This document shows positions 7,697-16,981 of a stretch of 32,757 nucleotides of DNA, one piece after another. The position numbers were made by a program, and so were the translations under genes. How positions within the stretch are numbered: position 1 is the first letter of the stretch; the number at the start of each line of letters is the position of its first letter. Below the pieces are notes generated by a model that worked only from the letters and a program-made list of their open reading frames with translations, did no database searches and was not told the origin of the DNA. This DNA is from Janthinobacterium sp. (GTDB lineage Bacteria; Pseudomonadota; Gammaproteobacteria; Burkholderiales; Chitinibacteraceae), in NCBI GenBank assembly GCA_025360045.1, contig JANYCY010000010.1:1-32757 (forward strand), written 5' to 3'.

Positions 7697-8848
7697 CTAG
7701 ACCAAAACACCTGGTAATTGCCCCGTCAAGGCTTGCTTTTCTTTCGTCGCGGCTCCCAACAAAGCAAAGCCAAGTAACTGGCCTTGAGCGTCCACAAAAC
7801 GAGCATCTATCCCCCCCTCAATTGCCGACACCTGCCACTCACCCTGAGCCCCGATTGCAGGAGGGGCAACAACGGTTAGGCAAGCCGGCGTTTTAACCAC
7901 AACAGGCATGGCAGGGTATTTTACATGGGTGGGCGTCCCTGCCAGCGTGGCGGCCAAGGCACGGGCGCAGTGCATAATGGGCATCACAAAGGGCAGGTTC
8001 AAACCCATCACTTCGGCACAATCACCTAGGGCATAGATATGTGGCAGAGAGCTTTGCAAGCCTTGATCGACCACGATGCCACGATTCACCTTTAAACCAG
8101 CGCTAGCCGCTAAATGAATACGTGGGCGCAGGCCAACAGCTGAAAGTAATAAATCAACCTCTACAATCGAGCCATCGTTTAATTCAACTAAATAACGATC
8201 TTCCAAATGATCGTAATTTGTAGCCGTCATGCCCAATTTGAATTCAACCCCTGCAAGCTCTAATTGCTGGCCCAAATAGCGCCCTGCCGCTTCTGGCAAA
8301 AAGCGCGATAAAGGCCAAGAAGCTGGATCAATTACCACGGGTTTAATACCTAGCGCTAATAAATCATTGGCAAACTCACAACCAATCAGCCCTGCCCCTA
8401 AAATACCGACTGTTTTAACGCCTTCCAGCTTTTCAGTAAAAACAGCGTAGTCTTCAAGATTATTAACCGACAATACATCGTCATCTGCATTGCCGGCCAA
8501 GGGAAGGCGAATTGGATCAGCTCCAATGGCCAATACTAAATCACGATATTCAAGCGCTTGCCCATCAATCAATAAAACCTGCTTATTAGCGGTGTCAATT
8601 CCAACCACTTCGGTATCAGGCAAAATAGCGGCGCTAAGTTCTTCCGCCATTTTAGCGGCAGATTTCATGAGCAATGTTACGGCCGTTTTTTTACCCGCCA
8701 AGGCATTAGATAGCATGGGCTTGGAATAAAAATCAGCGGCATCTTGAGCAATAATTGTTAAATGGCTGGTTTGATCCAGTTTACGAAATTCACGTGCGCA
8801 TTGATAGGCAGCTAAGCCTGAACCAATAATGACGACAGGGGCTCTCAT
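7697..8848 (-). CDS. Rubredoxin reductase-like FAD/NAD-dependent oxidoreductase
   Basis: This 383-residue flavoprotein is predicted to pass electrons from NAD(P)H through FAD to rubredoxin or a similar small acceptor. Motifs: N-terminal FAD-binding VVIIGSGLAAYQCAREF (5-21), KPMLSNALAGK near 43, NAD-binding VGILGAGLIGCEFANDL in the centre, and the second FAD motif HIYALGDCAE. Length and the KPMLS segment match rubredoxin-NAD reductases of Pseudomonas and other proteobacteria. The start is supported by AAGGAAG 4-5 nt upstream. No rubredoxin gene is present in the window. It lies downstream of dsbB-oxyR on the same strand and overlaps by ATGA a possible 32-codon ORF, so it may belong to an oxidative-stress operon. 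Other members of this fold, such as ferredoxin or nitrite reductases, are possible. Confidence 0.85.
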   Translation of the reverse strand: MRAPVVIIGSGLAAYQCAREFRKLDQTSHLTIIAQDAADFYSKPMLSNALAGKKTAVTLLMKSAAKMAEELSAAILPDTEVVGIDTANKQVLLIDGQALEYRDLVLAIGADPIRLPLAGNADDDVLSVNNLEDYAVFTEKLEGVKTVGILGAGLIGCEFANDLLALGIKPVVIDPASWPLSRFLPEAAGRYLGQQLELAGVEFKLGMTATNYDHLEDRYLVELNDGSIVEVDLLLSAVGLRPRIHLAASAGLKVNRGIVVDQGLQSSLPHIYALGDCAEVMGLNLPFVMPIMHCARALAATLAGTPTHVKYPAMPVVVKTPACLTVVAPPAIGAQGEWQVSAIEGGIDARFVDAQGQLLGFALLGAATKEKQALTGQLPGVLV

Positions 8849-8943
8849 TTGTCTTCCTTGGTGGATGGAGCGCTAAAATCAAACTTCAAAAAAACACGCA
8901 AATTATCGGTGGTCTCAATCCCAAACACCTCACTTAACGCCAT
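8845..8943 (-). CDS. Possible 32-residue small ORF between oxyR and the rubredoxin reductase gene
   Basis: An ATG at 8943 opens 32 codons (MALSEVFGIETTDNLRVFLK then an acidic, polar end) closing in a TGA that overlaps the reductase ATG as ATGA. The overlap would allow translational coupling. Against it: there is no Shine-Dalgarno before the ATG, and the reductase gene has its own good one. No recognisable domain. Confidence 0.3.
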   Translation of the reverse strand: MALSEVFGIETTDNLRVFLKFDFSAPSTKEDK

Positions 8944-8973
8944 TTATATTGATGCACTAAATTAAATAAGCCA

Positions 8974-9909
8974 TTAATGAATAGGCTCATTGTGCAACAT
9001 CGTAACAGCGGGCAATGGGGCATTTAATACCGCTTGCCTTACCGCTTCTACTGCACCTGTGCGCGGGAAATTACGTCGCCAAGCCAAAATCACGCGCCGA
9101 GTGGGCACAGGCTCTTTAAATGGCCGAATGGTCAACAATAAATCATCCGCACTACTTACTGATGTAGCAGGCAAAACGGTAACGCCAATACCACCTGCCA
9201 CCATATGCCGGATCGTCGTGAGCGAGCTGCCTTGTAAGGTGCGCTGCAAGCTACCCACGGGCAAGCTTTCACGATTTAGATCTGGGCAGGCTTGTAAAAC
9301 ATGATCTCTAAAGCAATTACCTGAAGAGAGCAGTAAAACATTTTCATCAGCCAAAACAGATGAATCAATTTCTGTTTCGTTTTCCCAAGGATGGCCCTTA
9401 GGTGTGGCCACCACAAAGGGCTCGTCGTAAACCGCTTGCGTGGCAAGGCCCGCTTCAAAAAACGGCTCGGCCACAATCGCCACATCGATTTCGCCCTGCT
9501 TGAGCATCTCGACCAAACGCGCGGTGTAGTTTTCTTCTAGCAAAATCTGCATTTGCGGCGCAGCAATGCGGAGTTGTGGGATGAGGTGTGGCAATAAATA
9601 CGGGCTGATGGTGTAGATAATGCCAAGGCGCAGCGCACCCGCAAGCGGATCTTTGCCCTGCTCAGCCAGCTGTTTAATCAGCTGAACTTCTTCTAATACC
9701 CGCTGCGCCTGCTCGACCACACGCCCGCCAATTGGTGTCAGCGTGACATCGCTGGCGGAGCGCTCAAACAGTGCCACACCCAGCTCTTCTTCCAACTTTT
9801 TAACCGCCACCGAAAGCGTAGGCTGCGAAACAAAGCAACTAGCCGCAGCACGGCCAAAATGACGCTCGCGGGCGACGGCGACGATGTATCTGAGTTCAGT
9901 GAGCGTCAT
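8974..9909 (-). CDS. oxyR: OxyR, peroxide-sensing LysR-family regulator
   Basis: 311 residues, the usual OxyR length. The N-terminal winged helix (MTLTELRYIVAVARERHFGR with FVSQPTLSVAVKKLEEELG) is followed by the effector domain. Cys199 in SGNCFRDH and Cys208 in LQACPD fall at exactly the positions of the redox pair of E. coli OxyR, so this protein should form the regulatory disulfide on H2O2 exposure and activate peroxide-defence genes. The ATG at 9909 overlaps the dsbB stop as ATGA, implying co-transcription and coupled translation with a disulfide-forming enzyme. A reductase gene follows. No OxyR operator could be assigned by eye. Confidence 0.95.
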   Translation of the reverse strand: MTLTELRYIVAVARERHFGRAAASCFVSQPTLSVAVKKLEEELGVALFERSASDVTLTPIGGRVVEQAQRVLEEVQLIKQLAEQGKDPLAGALRLGIIYTISPYLLPHLIPQLRIAAPQMQILLEENYTARLVEMLKQGEIDVAIVAEPFFEAGLATQAVYDEPFVVATPKGHPWENETEIDSSVLADENVLLLSSGNCFRDHVLQACPDLNRESLPVGSLQRTLQGSSLTTIRHMVAGGIGVTVLPATSVSSADDLLLTIRPFKEPVPTRRVILAWRRNFPRTGAVEAVRQAVLNAPLPAVTMLHNEPIH

Positions 9910-10397
9910 GCTTTAGCCTGCCAAAAACGAATACCCCAAGTCGCCGCAATCAAGCCGCTAAATCCCAACAAAGCCAGAACCGGTAAAGACATACCAAATA
10001 AGCTCCAATCGATTACGCCGCACTCACCGTGCCCTGTCAGCACACCTTTGAAAACCTGCAGCCACGGCTGCGTTTCCATTAAGTAATTCAGCCCCGGCCC
10101 GCAAGAAGGCAATTTGCTCGGATCAATAAAATACTGAATCGCCACATGTCTTGCAGCAACGCCTGCCCCAGCCAAACCGACAATGGTAAGGACGATCGGC
10201 CAAAAGCGGCTCATTTTGGGTAAGGGAATCGCAGCGGAGCAAAAAGCTAATAAACCAAAGGTAATAAAAGCCACGCGCTGGAAAATACACAGCGGGCATG
10301 GGCTTAAAAATTGAGTTCTTTCTAGGTAAATTGCAAAAGCAATCGTACTTGCACAAAAGAGAGATAGGGCCAAATGGCCCAAACGCCAACGCAACAT
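9906..10397 (-). CDS. dsbB: DsbB, disulfide-bond formation quinone reductase
   Basis: An inner-membrane protein that reoxidises periplasmic DsbA and passes the electrons to quinone. With the start used here it has 163 residues, four hydrophobic segments, the first redox pair CPLC (34-37) and the second pair Cys99 and Cys126 in the large periplasmic loop. The frame extends two codons further to a GTG at 10403, but CGGAG sits 5 nt before the ATG at 10397 and almost touches the GTG, so the ATG is preferred. It overlaps oxyR by 4 bp. The upstream patatin-like gene is on the same strand with a 118-bp gap, so dsbB may have its own promoter. Confidence 0.93.
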   Translation of the reverse strand: MLRWRLGHLALSLFCASTIAFAIYLERTQFLSPCPLCIFQRVAFITFGLLAFCSAAIPLPKMSRFWPIVLTIVGLAGAGVAARHVAIQYFIDPSKLPSCGPGLNYLMETQPWLQVFKGVLTGHGECGVIDWSLFGMSLPVLALLGFSGLIAATWGIRFWQAKA

Positions 10398-10515
10398 ACA
10401 CACTCCGACAGCCAGTCAATAGATACAGACTATTCTATCAGCCAACTCGATCAAGAGGGAGTTGATGACAAGGCAATGATTGCCGATACCTACACTGCAC
10501 TGACTATAATATTGC

Positions 10516-11685
10516 TTATTCTGACGTATCAATCGATAAAAAATCCCGCAACTCCTGCTCTTTTTCCATGGCATCGCGGTAGCCCAGCTCGATGAGTTTG
10601 CGTGAATAGCCACTACAGAATAATAAGTAACTGGCAATCACCGAGCCTTGATGCCGGAACGCCCCCATCCCCCCGAGTAAAAAGCGCATCCCCCAAGGAA
10701 ATTCTAATTTAAAGGCCACGGCCAGCCGCTCTAATGGCTGAGAAGGCGAGATCGCTAATACTTTAATGGGCCGCAAGCCTAATGGCAGCTGGCTTAGCAA
10801 GCCTGCGGGCATTGCAGCTAGCGTGCGATTAATACGAGTCAATCTTTCCAAGTCAGTATCTAAACCATCCAAAAAAATACTATTCATTAAATGCCCCATC
10901 ACTTGGGCCAGTGTGGGATAGCGAGTGTGTTTTTCTCGCGCCGAAGGGTCGGCCACCTGTGGCGCAACACCAATCACCAAGATGCGCTCAGCGCCTAAAT
11001 GGATAGCAGGGCTAATTGGCGCGATTTGCCGCACCGTGCCATCGCCAAAGTATTCACGATGTAATCGCACCGCTGGAAACAACAGTGGAATGGCCGCCGA
11101 GGCCATCAGATGATCGACGCTAATGCTAGCCTTTACCCCCACTCTGGAGGCGCGATGCCACACTTCTAAATCCGCAGCGCCTTGAAAAAACGACACCGAT
11201 TGTCCCGAGGTATAACCCGAAGCCGAGATGGATAAAGCCCTTAAAGCGCCCGCTTCAATACTTTGCTGAATACCTGAAAAATCCACCCTATCTACCAGCA
11301 AATCACGCAGCGGCGCATTATTTAAAAAAGCGCGTGGATTATATTTACCTAAGCCACCCAAAAATAAAGAGACTAGCCAATGCCCCGCTGTTGCTAGCAA
11401 TTGCCCAAGCGATGCGTGATAAATTAATTCAGGCGTTAATCCCTGCCATAGCCTTGCCAATTCGAACACCGAGCGACGAAAATGCACGGCCCCAGCTGCA
11501 AGCGCCACCGCATTAATGCCACCTGCCGAAGTCCCACAAATAATCGGAAAAGGATTAGCCGCGCCCTTAGGTAATAATTTAGCGATAGCGAGTAACACGC
11601 CCACTTGATACGCCGCCCTCGCACCGCCACCAGACAAAATCAAGGCGGTGTTGCTAGCATGAGTCTGCATCCGTTTGACCGACAT
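10516..11685 (-). CDS. Patatin-like phospholipase family protein
   Basis: A 389-residue protein with the patatin fold: oxyanion-hole motif SGGGARAAYQVGVL (18-31), nucleophile elbow CGTSAGG with Ser53, and the catalytic-dyad Asp215 in EYFGDGTVRQ. The dyad motif reads DGT where most patatins have DGG or DGA. It would hydrolyse acyl esters of phospholipids or related lipids, probably at the inner face of the membrane. The frame extends 14 codons upstream to 11727, but AAGGGG sits 6 nt before the ATG at 11685, which also places GGGARAAY at the normal distance from the N-terminus. It diverges from guaB across a 242-bp gap. Substrate unknown. Confidence 0.85.
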   Translation of the reverse strand: MSVKRMQTHASNTALILSGGGARAAYQVGVLLAIAKLLPKGAANPFPIICGTSAGGINAVALAAGAVHFRRSVFELARLWQGLTPELIYHASLGQLLATAGHWLVSLFLGGLGKYNPRAFLNNAPLRDLLVDRVDFSGIQQSIEAGALRALSISASGYTSGQSVSFFQGAADLEVWHRASRVGVKASISVDHLMASAAIPLLFPAVRLHREYFGDGTVRQIAPISPAIHLGAERILVIGVAPQVADPSAREKHTRYPTLAQVMGHLMNSIFLDGLDTDLERLTRINRTLAAMPAGLLSQLPLGLRPIKVLAISPSQPLERLAVAFKLEFPWGMRFLLGGMGAFRHQGSVIASYLLFCSGYSRKLIELGYRDAMEKEQELRDFLSIDTSE

Positions 11686-11892
11686 CACTCGCCCCTTATT
11701 TACGCTGCCACCACGCCGCATGCGCATGACATTTTTCTAGATATTCTCTTACGCTAGCTCGAAGCCCTTCTAGCCGCAAGGCGCATTCAAAGCACAAGCA
11801 ACAAAAATAAGGATTGCAAGGAAATTTGTTACGAAACTGCTCATTTTTAAGAAAAGACGAAATAGCAATTAGTCTTCTTACGCGCTTTTCGG

Positions 11893-11898
11893 TATAAT
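11893..11898 (+). promoter_or_regulatory. guaB promoter -10 box
   Basis: A perfect TATAAT lies 29 nt upstream of the guaB ATG. The -35 region is weak (TTAGTC with an 18-bp spacer). AAGGA about 9 nt before the ATG is the ribosome-binding site. The short leader leaves no room for a riboswitch, and no PurR-type operator is evident. Confidence 0.6.
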
Positions 11899-11927
11899 GC
11901 CGTTTTGGCGACTAAGGATTCTGCACC

Positions 11928-13397
11928 ATGCGCGTGATTCAGAAGGCCCTCACCTTTGACGATGTACTTCTCGTCCCGGCCCACTCAAATATCCTCCCAC
12001 GTGATGTCGATTTATCGACGCAATTCACTCGCAATATTCGCCTGAATCTACCGCTGGTTTCTGCAGCGATGGATACAGTGACCGAGGCCCGCCTCGCCAT
12101 TGCTCTTGCCCAAGAAGGCGGCATGGGGATTATTCATAAGAATATGACCCCTGCTATGCAAGCGAAAGAAGTATCCAAAGTTAAACGCTACGAATCAGGC
12201 ATTGTAAAGGATCCGATTACCGTATCCCCAGACATGCTCGTTCGCGACGTTCACGAACTCACCCGTCAACACAAAATATCCGGCTTGCCTGTGATCGATA
12301 AATCCGGCCAATTGGTCGGCATCGTCACCAACCGCGATTTGCGTTTTGAAACGCGTCTTGACGTGGCTGTTAGCAGCATCATGACGCCTAAAGAGCGTTT
12401 GATTACCGTCAACGAAGGCGATTCAATCGAAGCCGCCCGCGTGCTGATGCACGAGCACCGCCTTGAGCGCGTGCTGGTGATCGACGAAAACTTCAAGCTA
12501 AAAGGCTTGATTACCGTTAAAGATTTGATCAAGACTTCCGAGCACCCATTCGCAGCCAAAGACGATCAAGGTCGCCTGCGTTGCGGCGCTGCAGTTGGCG
12601 TAGGCGCTGGCACCGAAGAGCGTGTGAAGTTGCTTTCTGAGGCGGGTGTAGATGTGATCGTGGTCGATACTGCCCACGGCCACAGCCAAGGCGTGATCGA
12701 TCGTGTACGTTGGGTTAAGCAAAACTACCCACATATCCAAGTGATTGGCGGCAATATCGCCACTGCTGCTGCCGCTTTAGCTCTGGCTGAAGCGGGTGCC
12801 GATGCGGTTAAAGTAGGGATTGGTCCAGGCTCGATCTGCACCACACGCATTGTGGCAGGCGTAGGCGTACCGCAAATTACGGCGGTCGCTAATGTAGCTG
12901 ATGCACTGGCTGGCACAGGTATTCCATTGATTGCTGACGGCGGCATTCGCTACTCTGGCGATATCTCTAAAGCCATCGCAGCGGGCGCAAGCTCGGTGAT
13001 GTTGGGTGGCTTATTTGGCGGCACGGACGAAGCGCCAGGTGAAGTTGAGCTATACCAAGGCCGCACTTACAAGAGCTACCGTGGTATGGGCTCTTTAGGC
13101 GCAATGGCCGGTAGCAATGGCTCGTCTGATCGCTACTTCCAAGACAATGTAAACAACGCCGACAAGCTGGTTCCAGAAGGCATTGAAGGCCGAGTTGCTT
13201 ACAAAGGCCCAATTACCGCCATCATCCATCAATTGATGGGTGGCTTGCGTTCTTCTATGGGTTATTTGGGCTGCAAAAACATCACAGAAATCCACGAAAA
13301 AGCCGAATTTGTGCAAATCACCGCCGCCGGCATTCGCGAATCGCATGTGCATGATGTGCAAATCACCAAAGAAGCACCGAATTACCACACCGATTAA
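11928..13397 (+). CDS. guaB: Inosine-5'-monophosphate dehydrogenase
   Basis: 489 residues. Converts IMP to XMP with NAD+, the committed step of guanine nucleotide synthesis in the cytoplasm. The N-terminal [10 protein letters not shown] is the family signature. Two CBS domains occupy about 92-205 and interrupt the barrel. The catalytic Cys304 sits in GPGSICTTR, and the mobile flap region includes [10 protein letters not shown]. Transcribed from a promoter with TATAAT at 11893-11898 and closed by a strong bidirectional terminator. guaA is not adjacent; the convergent dadA follows instead. Confidence 0.97.
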   Translation: MRVIQKALTFDDVLLVPAHSNILPRDVDLSTQFTRNIRLNLPLVSAAMDTVTEARLAIALAQEGGMGIIHKNMTPAMQAKEVSKVKRYESGIVKDPITVSPDMLVRDVHELTRQHKISGLPVIDKSGQLVGIVTNRDLRFETRLDVAVSSIMTPKERLITVNEGDSIEAARVLMHEHRLERVLVIDENFKLKGLITVKDLIKTSEHPFAAKDDQGRLRCGAAVGVGAGTEERVKLLSEAGVDVIVVDTAHGHSQGVIDRVRWVKQNYPHIQVIGGNIATAAAALALAEAGADAVKVGIGPGSICTTRIVAGVGVPQITAVANVADALAGTGIPLIADGGIRYSGDISKAIAAGASSVMLGGLFGGTDEAPGEVELYQGRTYKSYRGMGSLGAMAGSNGSSDRYFQDNVNNADKLVPEGIEGRVAYKGPITAIIHQLMGGLRSSMGYLGCKNITEIHEKAEFVQITAAGIRESHVHDVQITKEAPNYHTD

Positions 13398-13410
13398 TCA
13401 TCGATTACTC

Positions 13411-13454
13411 GCAATAAAAAAAGACCGGGATTTATTCCGGTCTTTTTTTATTGC
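13411..13454. terminator. Bidirectional intrinsic terminator between guaB and dadA
   Basis: A perfect 18-bp inverted repeat (arms 13411-13428 and 13437-13454) with an 8-nt loop. The GACCGG/CCGGTC core is flanked by an A-run on one side and a T-run on the other, so it can terminate transcription in both directions for the convergent pair guaB and dadA. Confidence 0.92.
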
Positions 13455-13472
13455 GTCTTTAGACTGCTTAAA

Positions 13473-14720
13473 TTACTGGAAACAAAAATCAACATCGGGT
13501 ACTTTGCCAGAAATCAAATCGGCAATCGCCAAAGCCGAGCCACAGCACTCCGTCCACCCCAAGGTGCCATGCCCCGTATTCAGCCATAGGCTTGGATAGC
13601 GGGTACGGCCAATATAAGGCAGATTGCCTGGCGTTGCTGGGCGCAATCCTGTCCAGAACTCAGCCGCCGCATAATCGCCACCGTTGGGGAAAATATCCCT
13701 TACACGATCAATAATCGCCTTACAGCGCACGGCGTTTAAATCCAAATTATAGCCATCAAATTCTGCGGTCCCTGCTACACGTAAATGATCCCCCAATCTT
13801 GAGAACACCAATTTATGCCCATCATCAGTCAAGCTTACCGTCGGTGCGCAATGCTCGGCGCGCACTGGAATCGTGGCGGAGTACCCTTTGGCAGGATAAA
13901 TATCTAAGTTAATCCCTAGTGGACGTAAATGCAGTGGGCTATAGCTACCTAAGCTCACCACAAAAGCATCAGCACTGAGCGATTCTGCACCCTGATCCCC
14001 CACCACCCTGACCGCAGTAACATCGCCACCGGCACAATCAAAGCCCGCTATTTCGCAATCATAGCGAAACTTCACCCCAGCCTGCTCGCACAAGAGCGCT
14101 AATTCATTGGTAAACAAGCGAGCATCGCCTGATTCATCGCTGGGCGTATAAGTGCCACCCACAATCGGACGCATCGATTGGCGTAAAGCAGGCTCGATCA
14201 AAACGCACTCTGCAGCAGTTTTAACTTGCCGATCTAGCCCTAACTCGCCCATTAGCTTGGCAGCCGGAATCGCCGCTTCAAATTCGGCCTGCTCAGTGTA
14301 GTAATGCAAAATACCCTCGGTGCGCTGGTGATATTCAATACCGGTAGCAGCGCGTAAAGATTGCAAGGTGTCTCGGCTATATAAACCGAGGCGTACTAAA
14401 TTTTGCAGGTTGTAACGCGCCTTTTCTCGTGTGCACTGTTGTAAAAAGCGCAAACCCCAGCGCCATTGATTCCAATCGAGTTTAAAGCGAAACAATAGCG
14501 GTGCGTCTTCTTCACCCAGCCATTGCAAAGCTTTCCAAGGGGCTTTTGGATTGGCCCAAGGCTCGGCATGACAAACGGATATCTGCCCGCCATTGGCATA
14601 GCTCGTTTCCCTTGCCGCCTCGGGTGCTCGCTCAATCACCGTGACCTCATGACCCGCTTGGCTTAAAAACCAAGCCGAAGTAATGCCTATCACACCCGCC
14701 CCTAGCACAATCACTTTCAT
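13473..14720 (-). CDS. dadA: D-amino acid dehydrogenase (DadA-like)
   Basis: A 415-residue FAD-dependent dehydrogenase that deaminates D-amino acids (typically D-alanine) to keto acids and feeds electrons to the respiratory chain from the cytoplasmic face of the membrane. The N-terminal dinucleotide motif VIVLGAGVIGITSAWFLSQ binds FAD; SYANGGQIS follows, and the C-terminal WTGLRPATPGNLPYIG and LNTGHGTLGWT segments are typical of DadA. AAGGGA lies 5 nt before the ATG. It converges on guaB at a shared terminator. No alanine racemase (dadX) or Lrp-type regulator gene is next to it, so the substrate range is inferred from family. Confidence 0.9.
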   Translation of the reverse strand: MKVIVLGAGVIGITSAWFLSQAGHEVTVIERAPEAARETSYANGGQISVCHAEPWANPKAPWKALQWLGEEDAPLLFRFKLDWNQWRWGLRFLQQCTREKARYNLQNLVRLGLYSRDTLQSLRAATGIEYHQRTEGILHYYTEQAEFEAAIPAAKLMGELGLDRQVKTAAECVLIEPALRQSMRPIVGGTYTPSDESGDARLFTNELALLCEQAGVKFRYDCEIAGFDCAGGDVTAVRVVGDQGAESLSADAFVVSLGSYSPLHLRPLGINLDIYPAKGYSATIPVRAEHCAPTVSLTDDGHKLVFSRLGDHLRVAGTAEFDGYNLDLNAVRCKAIIDRVRDIFPNGGDYAAAEFWTGLRPATPGNLPYIGRTRYPSLWLNTGHGTLGWTECCGSALAIADLISGKVPDVDFCFQ

Positions 14721-15088
14721 ATTTTTCCCTTATGAATCAATTCCAAGTTCGAGCCACTTTCAAACCAAATCCAAATACACTCAATACCGTGCCCCCATAA
14801 AACAATACGAATATGGAACAAGCTAACGATTAATCATATCCAATGCACGCAATCAACAAGACCGGTAAAGCACTGCATTAAATCAAAGTGCGAATCACCC
14901 AGATGCTTTGGTTTTTGGATTGCTACAATATACAAATGAATTATTTATTACAAAATAATGCATTACGGCGATTCACAATCCGTGATTAAGAATCATGAAA
15001 TGATGATACGTTTTACTAGAAAGGCGCTACTTGATCTAAACTAACATATGAAACTCTCAACTTACAAAAACCTAGCTCCGCTCCTACT
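14721..15088. other. Divergent intergenic region between dadA and the sensor kinase gene
   Basis: These 368 AT-rich bases must hold the promoters of both divergent genes. I could not assign convincing -35/-10 pairs. GATTC and GAATC flank a short region near 14970-14995. A 14-codon frame (see 15048-15092) ends on the kinase start. No RNA gene or larger ORF is visible. Confidence 0.5.
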
Positions 15089-15092
15089 ATGA
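15048..15092 (+). CDS. Possible 14-codon leader ORF overlapping the sensor kinase start
   Basis: ATG at 15048 opens MKLSTYKNLAPLLL and ends in a TGA that overlaps the kinase ATG as ATGA. The kinase ATG has no Shine-Dalgarno of its own, so coupling from this frame could explain how it is translated. The leader also lacks a clear ribosome-binding site, and an ORF of this size can arise by chance. Confidence 0.2.
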   Translation: MKLSTYKNLAPLLL

Positions 15093-16945
15093 ATCTGTCG
15101 CTTCGTACTGCTATTATTTTTGCCACTCTTTTAGGCTTATTACTGCCATCTGGCGTGAATGGCTATATCAGCCTAACTCGCCAGCTCGACAACGCCCAGC
15201 GCCAAATCAGCCTCGATCATCAACGCATCGCAGATATTCTGGTTTTGGGTATGCAAGAGCCGCTGTGGAATCTCTCCCCTGATGCAGGCAAGCCCCTGCT
15301 CGATTCCGTCATCAGTGACGAGCGTATTGTGCGCATCACGGTCAACGACGCCACGCTTGGTCTCTTCATTGAAGCCAACAAACCCGAGCGCCGCCGTGGC
15401 CATTTGCACTCCCTCACCCGCGTGGTCAGCAAGCAAGGCAGCAATATCGGCACCATCACCATTGAATTAGACGATGGCGATGCCACCACGCGCATTCGCA
15501 GCGAGCAACGGCTTTATCTGGCTGCGGTGCTGCTGCAAATTGTGCTCAGCCTTGGGCTGATTCTATTACTACTTGAATCACGGATTATCCGTCCACTGGC
15601 AGAACTATCAAGGCAAGCACTTAAACTGGCTCGCCGCGAACTGGATGAAACCTTTATTTGGCGGCGCAATGACGAAATTGGCCAATTAGGCCAAAACTTA
15701 GAAACCACCCGTGAATCACTCAACGATTTGATCCACACGCTTGAACAAAAAAATCTCCAACTCGAAACTGATATCCTTGGCCGCAGACAAATTGAGCTGG
15801 CCTTGCGTGCCAGCCAAGATCGCTACCGTAGGCTGGTTGAATCGACGCATATTATCCCTTGGGATGCCAATCCAGACGAGTGGCGACTCACCTATGTGGG
15901 CCCGCAGGCCGAAGCCCTGCTTGGCTACCCCTTAGCGCAGTGGTATCAAGAAGGCTTTCTTTCCAGCTATCTGCATCCAGACGATAGACACCACGCTTAT
16001 CGCCTCTTTAGCGAAACCAGCAAGACGGGGATCTCTGAATTTGAATGCCGCTTCTTAAGCAGCTCAGGCGAAGAAAAGTGGGTATTACTTACCGCCTCTG
16101 CCCAGTGCGATGCCAACAATAAGCGCAGCTTACAGGGCTTTATTATTGATATCAGCGAGCGCAAACAAGCTGAGCTAGATATGGAGCGCTACCGCAATCA
16201 CCTCGAAGAAGTGGTTGAAGCCCGCACCCGCGCACTGGCCTCGGCCAATCACGAGCTAGAAGCGTTCTCCTATTCGGTTTCCCACGACCTACGTATTCCG
16301 CTGCGCACCATCGAAGGCTTTAGCCAAGTACTACTGGAAGACTATATCGGCTCGCTGGACGTAAATGCCCGCAACTATTTAGCCCGCATCCGCAGTACCA
16401 CGCACAATATGACCAGCTTGATTGACGATTTACTTAATCTATCCAAGCTCACCCGCATTGAAGTGCGCTGCCAGACCATTGATCTCAGCGCCTTAAGTGC
16501 AGAAATTGTCGATGAATTCCGCAGCCTACAACCACTAAGGCAAGTTGAAGTACAGATTGCTGAAAACTTAAAAGCCAATGCCGATCCTAAGCTGATGCTG
16601 ATTGCCCTAAGGCACTTGCTGGATAATGCATGGAAATTCACCGAACAAACGAAGCACGCCAAAATCAGCATTGGCTCCAACGAAATCAACGGCCAAACTG
16701 TTTTCTATATTCAAGACAACGGCATTGGCTTTGACATGGCCCATGCCAATAAAATATTTTCGCCCTTCCAAAGACTGCACTCACAAAGCGAGTTAACCGG
16801 TAACGGCATCGGCCTAGCTATCGTTCAGCGCATCATTCATCGTCATGATGGGCGCATTTGGGCCAAATCACAGACCGATAGCCATACTGTTTTTTACTTT
16901 ACACTGCCGAACAAAACCCAATCAGAATACCGTCTACCGCATTAA
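15089..16945 (+). CDS. Membrane sensor histidine kinase with HAMP and PAS domains
   Basis: 618 residues. Membrane helix 1 (about 8-27), a periplasmic sensor region (28-142), membrane helix 2 (143-163), a HAMP-like linker with IIRPLAELSRQA, a short coiled coil, a PAS domain (about 242-358, ending GFIIDISERKQAE), then the kinase core: H-box SYSVSHDLRIPL with phospho-accepting His399, N-box LLDNAWKFT, G1 DNGIGFD, F-box SPFQRL and G2 GNGIGLAI. The core resembles phytochrome-type kinases. No response-regulator gene is adjacent, so it is an orphan; its partner and signal are unknown. The ATG has no Shine-Dalgarno (see the leader ORF). recA follows on the same strand with its own promoter. Confidence 0.9.
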   Translation: MNLSLRTAIIFATLLGLLLPSGVNGYISLTRQLDNAQRQISLDHQRIADILVLGMQEPLWNLSPDAGKPLLDSVISDERIVRITVNDATLGLFIEANKPERRRGHLHSLTRVVSKQGSNIGTITIELDDGDATTRIRSEQRLYLAAVLLQIVLSLGLILLLLESRIIRPLAELSRQALKLARRELDETFIWRRNDEIGQLGQNLETTRESLNDLIHTLEQKNLQLETDILGRRQIELALRASQDRYRRLVESTHIIPWDANPDEWRLTYVGPQAEALLGYPLAQWYQEGFLSSYLHPDDRHHAYRLFSETSKTGISEFECRFLSSSGEEKWVLLTASAQCDANNKRSLQGFIIDISERKQAELDMERYRNHLEEVVEARTRALASANHELEAFSYSVSHDLRIPLRTIEGFSQVLLEDYIGSLDVNARNYLARIRSTTHNMTSLIDDLLNLSKLTRIEVRCQTIDLSALSAEIVDEFRSLQPLRQVEVQIAENLKANADPKLMLIALRHLLDNAWKFTEQTKHAKISIGSNEINGQTVFYIQDNGIGFDMAHANKIFSPFQRLHSQSELTGNGIGLAIVQRIIHRHDGRIWAKSQTDSHTVFYFTLPNKTQSEYRLPH

Positions 16946-16981
16946 TACCCTGAGGCAAGATCCACAAAATCAGTAAATCCC

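Noticed and set aside
11899-11927. Riboswitch in the guaB leader
   Set aside because: Fewer than 30 nt lie between the -10 box and the start codon.
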